From positions 1 through 64,000 of the forward strand of contig CANQIB010000002.1 of NCBI GenBank assembly GCA_947623915.1: DNA of 64,000 bases, in the 5' to 3' direction. The stretch's first letter is position 1, and every line of letters starts with the position of its first letter. Below are positions 1-7,282 of the stretch, piece after piece. This DNA comes from an uncultured Ruminiclostridium sp. (lineage in GTDB: Bacteria > Bacillota > Clostridia > Oscillospirales > Ruminococcaceae). A model generated the notes under the pieces. It had not been told where the DNA came from and searched no databases. It saw nothing but the letters and a program-made list of their open reading frames with translations. The position numbers were made by a program, and so were the translations under genes.

Positions 1-87
1 TTCGGAATTACAAACATACATTGATTCTCACCCCTTTCATACCTTCCTACACTAATCCTATCAAAAGATATGTCCCAAAAAACGGAC

Positions 88-492
88 TTACTCGGAACGG
101 TATTTCTTTGGGGTGTATTTTTTATTCTTTTCTTTTGCAATCCAATAAGCGTCCTGGATCGCTTTCATCATAACATCCATATCTTCCTGTGCCATTTCAC
201 CGCCCGCAAACAAGCCGGTTACTTCCTCGGTAAGCTGCTGAGCCTGCTTTGCACCTCTGGAGCCATATTTCTCTGCGGCTTGTGCGACAAGCATATCGCC
301 GTTTCCGAGAAGCTGATCTGTAGTTACATTGAGAGCTTTTGCGAGCTTTTCTGCCGCATCTAAACGAGGACGAGATGTTCCGTACTCATATCTCTGTATC
401 ATACGAGAGGAAACACCTGAAATCTTTGCGAGTTGCTCTTGTGTTAATTTGCTTTTTTCTCTCAATTCTTTAAGTCTCTCGTTGAATTTCAT
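88..492 (-). CDS. XRE-family repressor of the integrative element
   Basis: Predicted 134-residue DNA-binding regulator. A helix-turn-helix of the HTH_3/XRE type fills residues 1-60 (LTQEQLAKISGVSSRMIQRY is the two-helix core), followed by a lysine-rich C-terminal half with no recognisable protease domain. I chose the ATG at 492 because AAGGGG lies 8 bases upstream; the longer reading to 534 runs into the operator region. It is transcribed away from a Y-family polymerase gene, and the shared intergenic region carries repeated CACGACA boxes, so it is probably an autoregulating element repressor, as in phages and ICEs. That role is inferred from position; the fold is clear. Confidence 0.9.
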   Translation of the reverse strand: MKFNERLKELREKSKLTQEQLAKISGVSSRMIQRYEYGTSRPRLDAAEKLAKALNVTTDQLLGNGDMLVAQAAEKYGSRGAKQAQQLTEEVTGLFAGGEMAQEDMDVMMKAIQDAYWIAKEKNKKYTPKKYRSE

Positions 493-531
493 AATCATAC
501 CCCTTCGTCTTAAAATCTGAAAATTTTGTAA

Positions 532-637
532 CACGACATTTATTTCGTAAATTCATATTGACACGACAATAGTGGCGTGCTATAATCTAAAACACAGAAA
601 CGACATTTGTGTCGTGTCTATATATTACAGCACGACA
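532..637. promoter_or_regulatory. CACGACA operator cluster
   Basis: The heptamer CACGACA occurs at 532-538, 562-568 and 631-637. A fourth site at 600-615 is a full dyad, ACGACA-TTTG-TGTCGT. The 562 copy has a degenerate partner GGCGTG at 574-579. The boxes overlap both facing promoters, which is what a repressor that controls both directions would need. The likely ligand is the XRE protein encoded to the left. Confidence 0.65.
558..586 (+). promoter_or_regulatory. Sigma-A promoter of the Y-family polymerase gene
   Basis: TTGACA at 558-563 and TATAAT at 581-586 are separated by exactly 17 bp. A CACGACA operator overlaps the -35 element. Transcription should begin near 593 and read into the polymerase gene. 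Confidence 0.85.
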
Positions 638-650
638 TTTCGTTTGTCAA
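622..650 (-). promoter_or_regulatory. Sigma-A promoter of the XRE repressor
   Basis: On the minus strand TTGACA (645-650) and TAATAT (622-627) are 17 bp apart. It points at the plus-strand promoter at 558-586, so the two transcripts overlap at their 5' ends. The operator at 631-637 sits in its spacer. Confidence 0.7.
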
Positions 651-674
651 GTGGTTTTGCAAAAATTTCATGAA

Positions 675-1925
675 ATGAGGCGAAAAAAGTTGAACCGTTC
701 CATTCTGCATTGTGATATGAATAACTTTTATGCAAGCGTTGAATGTATGCTTGATCCTTCTTTAAGAAAATATCCGGTTGCAGTTTGCGGTTCTGTTGAA
801 GAACGACACGGCATTGTGCTTGCGAAGAACTATGCGGCAAAAGCCTTTGATGTAAAAACAGGCGATGCCGTATGGCAGGCAAAGCAAAAATGCAAAGACT
901 TAGTTATCGTTCCGCCTCATTACGAAGAATATATAAAGTATTCAAAACTCGCAAGAAGCGTTTATAGTCGCTTTACAGACCAAGTGGAACCGTATGGTAT
1001 GGATGAGTGTTGGCTTGATATAAGCGGCACAGAACACATCTACGGCTCTCCTGAACGAGTTGCAAACAAGATAAGAGAAACTATCAAGTTTGAACTTGGC
1101 TTGACTATCTCTGTTGGCGTGTCTTTCAATAAGATATTCGCCAAGTTAGGCTCGGATATGAAAAAGCCTGATGCCATAACTGTAATTGAAAAAGACACCT
1201 TTAGAGATAAGATATGGGGACTCCCCGCATCGGACTTGCTCGGTGTAGGTCGAGCAACGCAGCGTGTATTAGATAGCTACTGCATACGAACTATTGGAGA
1301 TTTAGCCAATGCCGAACCTGATTTTCTAAAAAGACGGCTCGGTAAAAATGGCGTGGCTCTTTGGCAATATGCAAACGGTAATGACCACTCCCTTGTTCAC
1401 AACTCTGACTTTGTATCACCAATTAAGAGCGTAGGACACGGAATTACCACAGTAGGAGATTTAGAGAAAAACGAGCAGGTGTGGCCCGTTTTCCTCGAAC
1501 TAACCCAAGACATAGGACACAAGCTCCGTGTTCATCAAAAGTGTGCGGATGGAGTCGCTATTCACATACGAGATAACACACTTTTCTCTAAACAATGGCA
1601 GATGAAATTGGATATGCCTACACAGTCCCCAATGCTCATCGCCAAGACTGCTTTCAGCCTTTTTGAGAAAAGGTACGATTGGAGAAATCCAATTCGTTCT
1701 GTCACCATTCAAGCAATCAATTTAGTGCCACAAGACACGCCCCGACAGATTGATTTGTTTACCAATGTTGAGAGAATTGAAAAATTGGAAAAGCTCGATT
1801 TATGTATTGAAACGATCCGACAACGGTTCGGCAAGGACAGCATTAAAAACGCAGTCCTCTGTCAAAATCTAAGGTTGCCACCTGAAAAGGCAGAAATTAC
1901 AATGCCGACCGGAATGTTGAGTTAG
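675..1925 (+). CDS. Y-family DNA polymerase (UmuC/DinB/UvrX type)
   Basis: Translesion DNA polymerase of 416 residues, full length for the family. Catalytic carboxylates are D14 (in HCDMNNFY) and D110-E111 (in GMDECWLD); Y19 is in the steric-gate position. A helix-hairpin-helix region (LLGVGRATQRVL) follows the palm, then a little-finger domain, and QIDLF at 358-362 is a good beta-clamp-binding motif. The frame is open back to a GTG at 609, but that start lies in the operator region, so I prefer ATG 675 even though its ribosome site is weak. The gene follows an operator-controlled promoter, so damage- or repressor-controlled expression is plausible. Mobile elements of clostridia often carry such a gene beside an XRE repressor. 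Confidence 0.93.
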   Translation: MRRKKLNRSILHCDMNNFYASVECMLDPSLRKYPVAVCGSVEERHGIVLAKNYAAKAFDVKTGDAVWQAKQKCKDLVIVPPHYEEYIKYSKLARSVYSRFTDQVEPYGMDECWLDISGTEHIYGSPERVANKIRETIKFELGLTISVGVSFNKIFAKLGSDMKKPDAITVIEKDTFRDKIWGLPASDLLGVGRATQRVLDSYCIRTIGDLANAEPDFLKRRLGKNGVALWQYANGNDHSLVHNSDFVSPIKSVGHGITTVGDLEKNEQVWPVFLELTQDIGHKLRVHQKCADGVAIHIRDNTLFSKQWQMKLDMPTQSPMLIAKTAFSLFEKRYDWRNPIRSVTIQAINLVPQDTPRQIDLFTNVERIEKLEKLDLCIETIRQRFGKDSIKNAVLCQNLRLPPEKAEITMPTGMLS

Positions 1926-1937
1926 GAGAATTAGGCA

Positions 1938-2198
1938 ATGGAAGAACGCAGAAAAGTATATGTGGAGGTAAGAGCGAGACATTTGATTGATGGCACTTGC
2001 CGACCGGAAACTATAAAGTTTGAAAATGACGAGATTTACGAAATCGACCGTGTGAAGCAATGCTGCCGAGCTGCTTCTACTAAAGTCGGCGGTACGGGAC
2101 TTCGGTATACTGTGATGATTTGCGGCAAGGAAACCTATCTCTTTGATGAAGAAAACGGGAAGTGGTTTGTTGAGGGTAAAAGCAGAGTTGCCACTTGA
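1938..2198 (+). CDS. Small hypothetical protein downstream of the polymerase
   Basis: An 86-residue protein that I do not recognise. It starts 12 bases after the polymerase stop with GGAG at a good distance, so the two are co-transcribed. The sequence alternates short hydrophobic and charged stretches (KVYVEVRARH, YTVMICGKETYLF), suggesting a small beta-rich fold. It has two adjacent cysteines (QCC) but no paired zinc motif. In other elements the gene after a UvrX/YqjW-like polymerase is often a small YolD-type protein; this one has the right place and size, but I see no clear YolD signature. Confidence 0.75.
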   Translation: MEERRKVYVEVRARHLIDGTCRPETIKFENDEIYEIDRVKQCCRAASTKVGGTGLRYTVMICGKETYLFDEENGKWFVEGKSRVAT

Positions 2199-2267
2199 TA
2201 ATAGCTTAATACTCTGATTTTACAAAACCTCAGCAAAGGTACAAAGCAACTTGATGAGGTGATGTAA

Positions 2268-2465
2268 TTGAAATATGATACTTGGACTCCGGTTCCTATG
2301 TTTTGCGCAAACTGCGGACATTTAAACTATGGATATCGGAATGAAAACGGAATAATCAAATATGAGTGCAAGAACTGTAAAGCAGTTTTGGTAAGAAAGC
2401 AAAAAGGTCGAAGGCACGACACAATAGACTTATATGCTCCCGCAGGGCAAGTGCGATATGAGTGA
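2268..2465 (+). CDS. Small zinc-ribbon protein
   Basis: A 65-residue protein with two CxxC pairs (CANC near residue 12 and CKNC near residue 34) spaced as in a rubredoxin-like zinc ribbon. The start is TTG at 2268, supported by GAGGTGAT just upstream. The C-terminal part is basic (RKQKGRRH), so nucleic-acid binding is possible but unproven. Its stop region runs into the next gene. Confidence 0.7.
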   Translation: MKYDTWTPVPMFCANCGHLNYGYRNENGIIKYECKNCKAVLVRKQKGRRHDTIDLYAPAGQVRYE

Positions 2466-2475
2466 GGTAGATAAA

Positions 2476-2958
2476 ATGGCTTACTATGATTTGAAAACGA
2501 ATGAGATTTGGGCGGACTCGAACATTGCCGGATTTCACGACGAACATATTGAGATTGACGAAGTGATAGCTCCGTTAATCCGAGAACTGAATATTAAGGG
2601 TTACAAAACAAAGTTCTGCTGTTCGGGACATCCCTTCTATTCTTTATGCGAAGCTATGGTCGATTCCGAAGAAACGGCAAAAGCGTTTGTAGGCTTGATC
2701 GGCACAGAAAGAACAGAAAACCCAAGAGTACCGGTCAGGGCTTTATATGTGACGCCGGATAATGACTTCTATATCACATTTGAAGAAAATGAGCAAAAAG
2801 CTATCGTCCTTGCTCTGCCGGACGGCTTTGAGTGGGACGATGAAAGAACCATAAGATACACTTACAACAACTTTGAGTTTTATGCTTTCCTATCGGAACG
2901 GGCAAAGGCGGCAAAAGCTCTGCACGATTGGGCGACACAGTTGCCGCCCGTCGCTTAA
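2476..2958 (+). CDS. Hypothetical mobile-element protein with a CCSGH motif
   Basis: Unrecognised acidic protein of 160 residues when started at ATG 2476, which has GAGGTA seven bases upstream; in-frame ATGs at 2434 and 2458 overlap the preceding gene and lack such a site. The N-terminal part (EIDEVIAPLIRELNIKGYKT) is helical and is followed by FCCSGHP, a Cys-Cys-Ser-Gly-His cluster that could bind metal or form an active site. Tyr/Phe-rich strands follow. Its place among accessory genes suggests a mobile-element function that I cannot name. Confidence 0.75.
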   Translation: MAYYDLKTNEIWADSNIAGFHDEHIEIDEVIAPLIRELNIKGYKTKFCCSGHPFYSLCEAMVDSEETAKAFVGLIGTERTENPRVPVRALYVTPDNDFYITFEENEQKAIVLALPDGFEWDDERTIRYTYNNFEFYAFLSERAKAAKALHDWATQLPPVA

Positions 2959-3308
2959 ATAATTCAAAACTGAATAACGGCGAAACGACGGTAAGGTCGG
3001 GCTGAAACAGAGCCGCACTAAATCCTTATCAGGTCACTTGCTTTGAAAACACTTCGGTCAGTTAATCCAGACCTGCGAAAAGCAAACATGAGAGGCTGCC
3101 GACAGGACAGATAGCCATAGGCTAACTCTGTCTTGCCGGTGGCTTTTTGTTTTCGGCAGATGACTGAACAGCGAGGAGCTTCCGGCTGAGAAATCAGAAA
3201 GGAAGCTCTTTTTATGTTGAACAACTGGCTTTGCTACATAGCTGAATATCCGTGATCTCCGAATTTTGAGTTCAATCCAAAATTCAAAATTCAAAGGAGA
3301 TTACAATA
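2959..3308 (+). ncRNA. Structured intergenic region, candidate RNA
   Basis: A 350-bp gap with no credible ORF. Three paired structures are visible. An outer 7-bp stem joins 3096-3102 (CTGCCGA) with 3153-3159 (TCGGCAG). Inside it is a strong hairpin: GACAGA (3106-3111) plus TAGCC (3112-3116) pairs with GGCTA (3120-3124) plus TCTGTC (3127-3132). A Rho-independent terminator follows at 3176-3213. The order of nested stem then terminator fits a small RNA or cis-regulatory leader. I found no promoter that fixes its 5' end and do not recognise the family. Confidence 0.45.
3176..3213 (+). terminator. Rho-independent terminator
   Basis: GAGCTTCC (3176-3183) pairs with GGAAGCTC (3201-3208); the loop itself contains CTGA-GAAA-TCAG. 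Five T residues follow at 3209-3213. It separates the upstream accessory genes from the sigma-like gene. Confidence 0.85.
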
Positions 3309-3854
3309 ATGAATACATACTATCTTACTGCTCTTGATGAGCAATTCAAATGCGATTGTAAGGTAATAAACCTGAGTTACGAATATCCCGGATACACAGG
3401 AGAGGAAAAATGGGCGATTATTACTGATTTAACCGAAGAAGAACTTATTGAAAAGTATGAGGAGATAATCTCCTCGTATAGACCGTTTATTGTTTTATCT
3501 TCTATGTTTGGTAGCGTGCGAGCTGATTTTATTAGGAATGAAGATAAGTTCAGCAAACGAGCCAAACGGAGCATAAGCATTTTCGATTTCAGCGAAGAAA
3601 CAGAAGAACATCATCCTGAAATAGCTGCAAACGATCTTGAAGAAGAGGCAATCTCAAATGAAATGGCAGAACAAGTCCGGGATGCAATAGCGCAATTAAA
3701 GCCCATTCAGCGGGAACGACTTATCAAATATTTCTTTGAAGGAAAGAGTTTGCTTCAAATTGCCGCTGAAGAAGGTAAATCTTATTCGACTGTTTATGAA
3801 TCGTATCAAGCTGCATTGAAGAAACTGAAAAAAATATTTGAAAATACCCGATAA
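3309..3854 (+). CDS. Sigma-70-like factor (region 4 only clear)
   Basis: A 181-residue protein whose last third (about residues 121-178) is a sigma-70 region 4 helix-turn-helix: LKPIQRERLIKYFFEGKSLL then IAAEEGKSYSTVYESYQAAL. The N-terminal two thirds do not show a clear region 2. An acidic linker (EETEEHHPEIAANDLEEEA) joins the parts. The start ATG 3309 has AAAGGAG upstream. Similar region-4 proteins are common in Tn916-like elements, where they act as small regulators of transfer or excision. A role in switching on the downstream excisionase/integrase genes is inference from order. Confidence 0.82.
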   Translation: MNTYYLTALDEQFKCDCKVINLSYEYPGYTGEEKWAIITDLTEEELIEKYEEIISSYRPFIVLSSMFGSVRADFIRNEDKFSKRAKRSISIFDFSEETEEHHPEIAANDLEEEAISNEMAEQVRDAIAQLKPIQRERLIKYFFEGKSLLQIAAEEGKSYSTVYESYQAALKKLKKIFENTR

Positions 3855-3946
3855 TTTGACCTCTCCCAGTCCGAACAAGTGAAGGGACTATTTCTTATCC
3901 GGAGAGAAACGACCTTCAAACTAATATATTTGAGAGGTTAAATAAA

Positions 3947-4501
3947 ATGGAGAATACTAATATCACCTGTAAGGTTAAACGTGGCGAAATCTATTTATAC
4001 GATTTTGGAACTAATCCTGAGTCTATCCAAAACGGTGTAAGACCTGTTCTTGTCGTTCAATGCGATGAAGGCAACGAAGCGAGTACGACAACCATTATTG
4101 CGGCAATGACGACCGCAATCAAGAAACGCTATATGCCATCCCATATCGTATTGGGAGATAACTTCGGCTTGAGAGAGCCGTCAATGGTAATGCTTGAGCA
4201 GATAAGAACGGTAAACCAGTCCGAACTGACAAAATACATCGGTTTTGTAGATAGCGAGTATCTACAAAAGAGAATCAATGTTGGGTTGAAGAAGGTTCTC
4301 GGCTTTTGGGTGGAAAGACCACCTAAACGCAAAAACGACATTCGGTGTCTTTGCGGTAAGTGCTTAAATGATTACAAATCTAATCCTGCGTACATCATAA
4401 GGCGGCTCGATCCGTTTGAGAATATCAAGCACCAATGCGATAAATGTTCAGGTAGCGGTTACGACTACATTATATATGATAGAAGTTCCGTTCGGAGGTA
4501 G
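3947..4501 (+). CDS. PemK/MazF-like protein with Cys-rich C-terminal tail
   Basis: Residues 10-118 match the PemK/MazF fold: KRGEIYLYDFG at the first strand, RPVLVVQ at 32-38, then a long strand with TTTIIAAMTT. Family members are ribosome-independent mRNA endonucleases. Unusually the protein continues to 184 residues with a tail that carries C134, C136, C139 and C164, C167 (CLCGKC and CDKC), a likely zinc-binding module. No antitoxin gene adjoins it: the gene upstream is sigma-like, and the one downstream, six bases away, is excisionase-like. It may be a regulator derived from a toxin rather than an active toxin. Ribosome site GAGAGG precedes ATG 3947. Confidence 0.82.
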   Translation: MENTNITCKVKRGEIYLYDFGTNPESIQNGVRPVLVVQCDEGNEASTTTIIAAMTTAIKKRYMPSHIVLGDNFGLREPSMVMLEQIRTVNQSELTKYIGFVDSEYLQKRINVGLKKVLGFWVERPPKRKNDIRCLCGKCLNDYKSNPAYIIRRLDPFENIKHQCDKCSGSGYDYIIYDRSSVRR

Positions 4502-4506
4502 TGCTT

Positions 4507-4731
4507 ATGGAGGAGAAAAACACTACCGTAAAAAAAGAGAGCGTCCCAATTTGGGAAAAATACGCCTTAACGATTTACGAAGCAGCGGAGTATTTTAATA
4601 TTGGAGAGCATCGTTTAAGGCAGTTGGTAAGAGAGAACCGTCAGGCGGATTTTGTGCTATGGATTGGCACAAAGGTTGAGATTAAACGAGAGCTTTTTGA
4701 AAAGTTTCTTGATGAAATCAATGCCCTCTGA
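4507..4731 (+). CDS. Excisionase-like HTH protein, copy 1
   Basis: A 74-residue protein with the pattern PIWEKYALTIYEAAEYFNIG then LRQLVRE, FVLW and KRELFEKFLDEIN, typical of Tn916 Xis-type excisionases (winged helix-turn-helix, MerR-like). I start it at ATG 4507, eight bases after GGAGG; a GTG at 4501 is too close. Two more copies follow in tandem, and the integrase comes last. Excisionases bend DNA at element ends so that the integrase excises instead of integrating. Confidence 0.88.
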   Translation: MEEKNTTVKKESVPIWEKYALTIYEAAEYFNIGEHRLRQLVRENRQADFVLWIGTKVEIKRELFEKFLDEINAL

Positions 4732-4769
4732 TAATTATGCGTTTTGAAAAATCGCACATTTGTCAATAT

Positions 4770-4805
4770 GCTCGTGACTTCGTATCATATATACGAAGCA
4801 CGAGC
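4770..4805. promoter_or_regulatory. Long inverted repeat between excisionase copies 1 and 2
   Basis: GCTCGTG (4770-4776) and CTTCGTAT (4778-4785) pair with ATACGAAG (4791-4798) and CACGAGC (4799-4805), a 15-bp stem with one bulged base and a 5-base loop. No T-run follows, so it is not a simple terminator. It ends 12 bases before the Shine-Dalgarno site of copy 2 and could be a protein-binding dyad or a translational control hairpin. Confidence 0.55.
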
Positions 4806-4832
4806 TGACAGATGATTAAGGAGGACAAGCAT

Positions 4833-5204
4833 ATGAAGAATAATTACATCTATGTACCCGGACTGAGTGAGAGTGTTGCTGATGAGGTGAAAAAGGAAAA
4901 GGATGCAGAAGCACCGAGATTTATAACCGGAACGGGCGCAGTCAAGAAAGAAGCTGTTACACACGACAGAGGGATTCTAAGAACTCGTAAGGTAGATGAT
5001 CGGCAAAGTATTCAAATCCCTGTTTGGGAAAAGTACGCTTTGACTGTTAAAGAAGCGGCTGAATACTACAATATCGCTGAAACGAAATTGAGGGATTATC
5101 TGCTTGCCAATCGTGATGCACCTTTTGTCTTAAAAGGTGGAGCAAGGCTTTTGGTGAAACGCAAGATGTTTGAAATGTTCTTAGATGAAAGCAATATCAT
5201 TTAG
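4833..5204 (+). CDS. Excisionase-like HTH protein, copy 2 (N-extended)
   Basis: A 123-residue paralogue. The last 70 residues repeat the Xis pattern (PVWEKYALTVKEAAEYYNIA, LRDYLLANR, FVLKGGARLLVKRKMFEMFL). The first 55 residues (KNNYIYVPGLSESVADEVKK onward) are an extra polar segment absent from the other two copies. The start ATG 4833 has a perfect AAGGAGG eight bases upstream. The extension might contact the repressor or integrase; that is a guess. Confidence 0.85.
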   Translation: MKNNYIYVPGLSESVADEVKKEKDAEAPRFITGTGAVKKEAVTHDRGILRTRKVDDRQSIQIPVWEKYALTVKEAAEYYNIAETKLRDYLLANRDAPFVLKGGARLLVKRKMFEMFLDESNII

Positions 5205-5213
5205 GAGGTCAGT

Positions 5214-5480
5214 ATGACTAATGAAACGAAAACCTTCTTACAAGGTGAGATTATGATGGATGCCGAAGGGCATAACCGCAAAATGCAAGAGCTTCCGATT
5301 TGGGAAAAACCGCTTTTATCGGTAGTAGAAGCGGCGAAATACTTTCAAATCGGTGAGAGCAATATCAGACGGCTCACAAGAGAACACAAAGACAAAGACT
5401 TTGTTCTTTGGAAAGACAATCGGGTGTATATCCGAAGGAAAGAAATGGAGTCGTTTTTAGACACAATCAATGAGATATAG
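5214..5480 (+). CDS. Excisionase-like HTH protein, copy 3
   Basis: An 88-residue paralogue with AGGAGG before ATG 5214 and the same core (PIWEKPLLSVVEAAKYFQIG, RRLTREHKDKDFVLW, RRKEMESFLDTINEI). It ends 13 bases before the integrase start, the usual xis-int order, so this copy is the best candidate for the working excisionase. Confidence 0.88.
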   Translation: MTNETKTFLQGEIMMDAEGHNRKMQELPIWEKPLLSVVEAAKYFQIGESNIRRLTREHKDKDFVLWKDNRVYIRRKEMESFLDTINEI

Positions 5481-5493
5481 GAGGTAAAGAATT

Positions 5494-6762
5494 ATGGCAG
5501 AAAAAAGACGAGATAATAAAGGCAGGGTTTTGCGAGCAGGCGAATCGCAGCGTCCTGACGGTAAGTATGAATATAAGTATGCGGATAGCAACGGTGAGCG
5601 TCATTCCGTATATAGTTGGAAACTCGTAGCAACCGACAAAGTTCCTGAAGGAAAGCAAGGCGGGACTTCGCTTCGTGATATGGAGAAGCAAATACAGAAG
5701 GACTTGGAGGACAACCTTCTTATTTATCAAACCCGCAAGATGACACTCAATTCCTTTTGGGATCAATACATCGAACTCAAGAAAGAACTGAAAGAGTCTA
5801 CGAGAACCAACTACATTTATATGTACGACAATTATGTTCGCCCTGACTTTGGCAAAAAGAACATCACTACAATCAAGTATAGTGATGTAAAGAAGTTCTA
5901 TATTTCCCTGATCCACGATAGAGGGTTCAAGCCGAACAGTATGGAAATCATAAATACCATTCTGCATCCGGTATTCACTTCGGCGGTTCGTGACGGATAT
6001 ATCCGCAGCAACCCTTCGGACGGCGTAATGGCAGATATAAAAAAGAGCCATACTTGGGAAAAGCCAAAGCGACACGCACTCACCGAGCAACAGCAAACGA
6101 AGTTCGTTGAGTTCACGGCACAATCCTATCAGTACAAGCATTGGTTGCCACTCTTTACAGTCCTGCTCGGTACGGGCGGACGAATCGGTGAGATACTCGG
6201 TTTAAGGTGGGAAGATTGTGACTTTCAAGGTAACATCATCAATATCAACCACACCCTTATTTATAGGAAGTACACGGACGAAGCATCGCACTTCGCAATA
6301 ACCACTCCAAAAACAAAATCAGGTGTCAGAATAATTCCGATGCTTTCCGATGTAAAGGCGGCTCTCACAGAAGAATACAAGGAGCAGCTTGAGAGTGGAT
6401 TTAATGAGAGCGTTGTTGACGGGTACTCAGGATTTATATTCAAATCAAGATACAACACGGTATTATCCCCACATTGTGTTAATCGGGCGATAGATCGAAT
6501 AATCAAAGCGTGTAATGCAAAAGAGAAAGAGGAGGCGAAAGCGGAAGGTCGAGAGCCTGAACTGTTACCTCATTTCAGTTGCCACCATTTACGACATACA
6601 TTCTGCACTCGTTTCTGCGAGAACGAAACTAACCTGAAGGTCATTCAGGAGATTATGGGACACGCAGATATTACAACCACAATGGACATATATAACGAAG
6701 CAACAAAGGATAAGAAGATGGAGTCCTTTGCAGGGCTTGAGGGGAAAATCAAGATACGATAA
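5494..6762 (+). CDS. int: Tyrosine integrase, Tn916 family
   Basis: A 422-residue site-specific recombinase. The N-terminal ~60 residues form the small arm-site DNA-binding domain of Tn916/lambda-like integrases, followed by a helical core-binding domain (about 80-180) and the catalytic domain. Catalytic residues are R230 (GTGGRIGE), K273 or K275 (TTPKTKSG), H364 and R367 (CHHLRHTF), H390 (MGHADI) and nucleophile Y400 (TTTMDIY). All are present, so it should be active. AGGAGG precedes the ATG, and a hairpin terminator follows the stop. It marks the right end of the element; the transfer genes would lie left of the window. Confidence 0.96.
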   Translation: MAEKRRDNKGRVLRAGESQRPDGKYEYKYADSNGERHSVYSWKLVATDKVPEGKQGGTSLRDMEKQIQKDLEDNLLIYQTRKMTLNSFWDQYIELKKELKESTRTNYIYMYDNYVRPDFGKKNITTIKYSDVKKFYISLIHDRGFKPNSMEIINTILHPVFTSAVRDGYIRSNPSDGVMADIKKSHTWEKPKRHALTEQQQTKFVEFTAQSYQYKHWLPLFTVLLGTGGRIGEILGLRWEDCDFQGNIININHTLIYRKYTDEASHFAITTPKTKSGVRIIPMLSDVKAALTEEYKEQLESGFNESVVDGYSGFIFKSRYNTVLSPHCVNRAIDRIIKACNAKEKEEAKAEGREPELLPHFSCHHLRHTFCTRFCENETNLKVIQEIMGHADITTTMDIYNEATKDKKMESFAGLEGKIKIR

Positions 6763-6767
6763 AAAAG

Positions 6768-6799
6768 GGAGCTTACCACAAAACGGTGGTAGGCTCCTT
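6768..6799 (+). terminator. Terminator after the integrase
   Basis: The segment 6768-6779 pairs with 6786-6797 (GGAGC and TACCAC arms, one mismatch), with a short T tail. It begins six bases after the int stop codon. Confidence 0.7.
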
Positions 6800-6911
6800 G
6801 ATTTCTGTGTAAGAATATGTTATACTGTATAAACAAATAAAGGTTTACGTGGCAAATAGTCGGGGGTATCCGAGATGTGCTTCTTTGTTGGACAATGAAA
6901 ACACCCTCGTT

Positions 6912-6935
6912 TTTTTACGACAATTTTTACGACAA
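6912..6935. repeat. Tandem 12-bp direct repeats near the element end
   Basis: TTTTTACGACAA occurs at 6912-6923 and again at 6924-6935. Integrases of the Tn916 class bind arm-type direct repeats near element ends, and the position 150 bp past int fits. The repeats also share ACGACA with the repressor boxes at 532-637. Confidence 0.55.
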
Positions 6936-7074
6936 ACCAAATAAAGTTATGACATCTTATGTGAGGTTATGTACTTTAATGAAAACGGTTTGGATTAACA
7001 AAGTAAGGATTTGAGGGGTTAAATCAGGGTATAAGATACTCTCCCTTGAAATTCCGACGATGCGCCCGCTGGAG

Positions 7075-7149
7075 TGACCGAAACGCGAAAAAGTCCGTAA
7101 AATCAAGGGTTTTCGGACACATAGGAAGAGAAAAACCTTACACCAAACT
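7075..7149. repeat. Diverged repeat, copy 1
   Basis: About 75 bp that reappear at 8086-8160 with roughly three quarters identity. The best conserved core is AAAATCAAGGG followed by TTTCGGACAC (one base differs between copies). The two copies bracket the acetyltransferase gene in direct orientation. Origin unknown. Confidence 0.55.
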
Positions 7150-7211
7150 TACACCAATCGATGTAGGAAAACGTGCAGAGGAAAAAAATCGCATAATTTC
7201 AAAGTGTGAAT

Positions 7212-7242
7212 GGGCGATCCCCTTTCGGGGTCGCCCGTTTTT
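7212..7242 (+). terminator. Orphan terminator upstream of the acetyltransferase
   Basis: GGGCGA (7212-7217) plus CCCC (7219-7222) pairs with GGGG (7227-7230) plus TCGCCC (7231-7236), followed by GTTTTT. It would end a plus-strand transcript coming from the relic region. Confidence 0.75.
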
Positions 7243-7282
7243 AGAAAAGACAGATATACAAATCGGGATTTGAGAGGATACT

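Larger units (their letters stand above)
6763..7282. other. Gene-free element-end and relic region
   Basis: A 520-bp stretch with no credible gene. It holds the integrase terminator (6768-6799), two perfect tandem copies of TTTTTACGACAA (6912-6935), one arm of a diverged repeat (about 7075-7149), and a second terminator (7212-7242) whose own upstream gene is gone. The right attachment site of the element is probably here, but I cannot place it without the other end. Confidence 0.6.

Noticed and set aside
609-674. GTG start at 609 for the Y-family polymerase
   Set aside because: It lies within the operator dyad only about 16 bases after the predicted transcription start and adds 22 residues not typical of the family.
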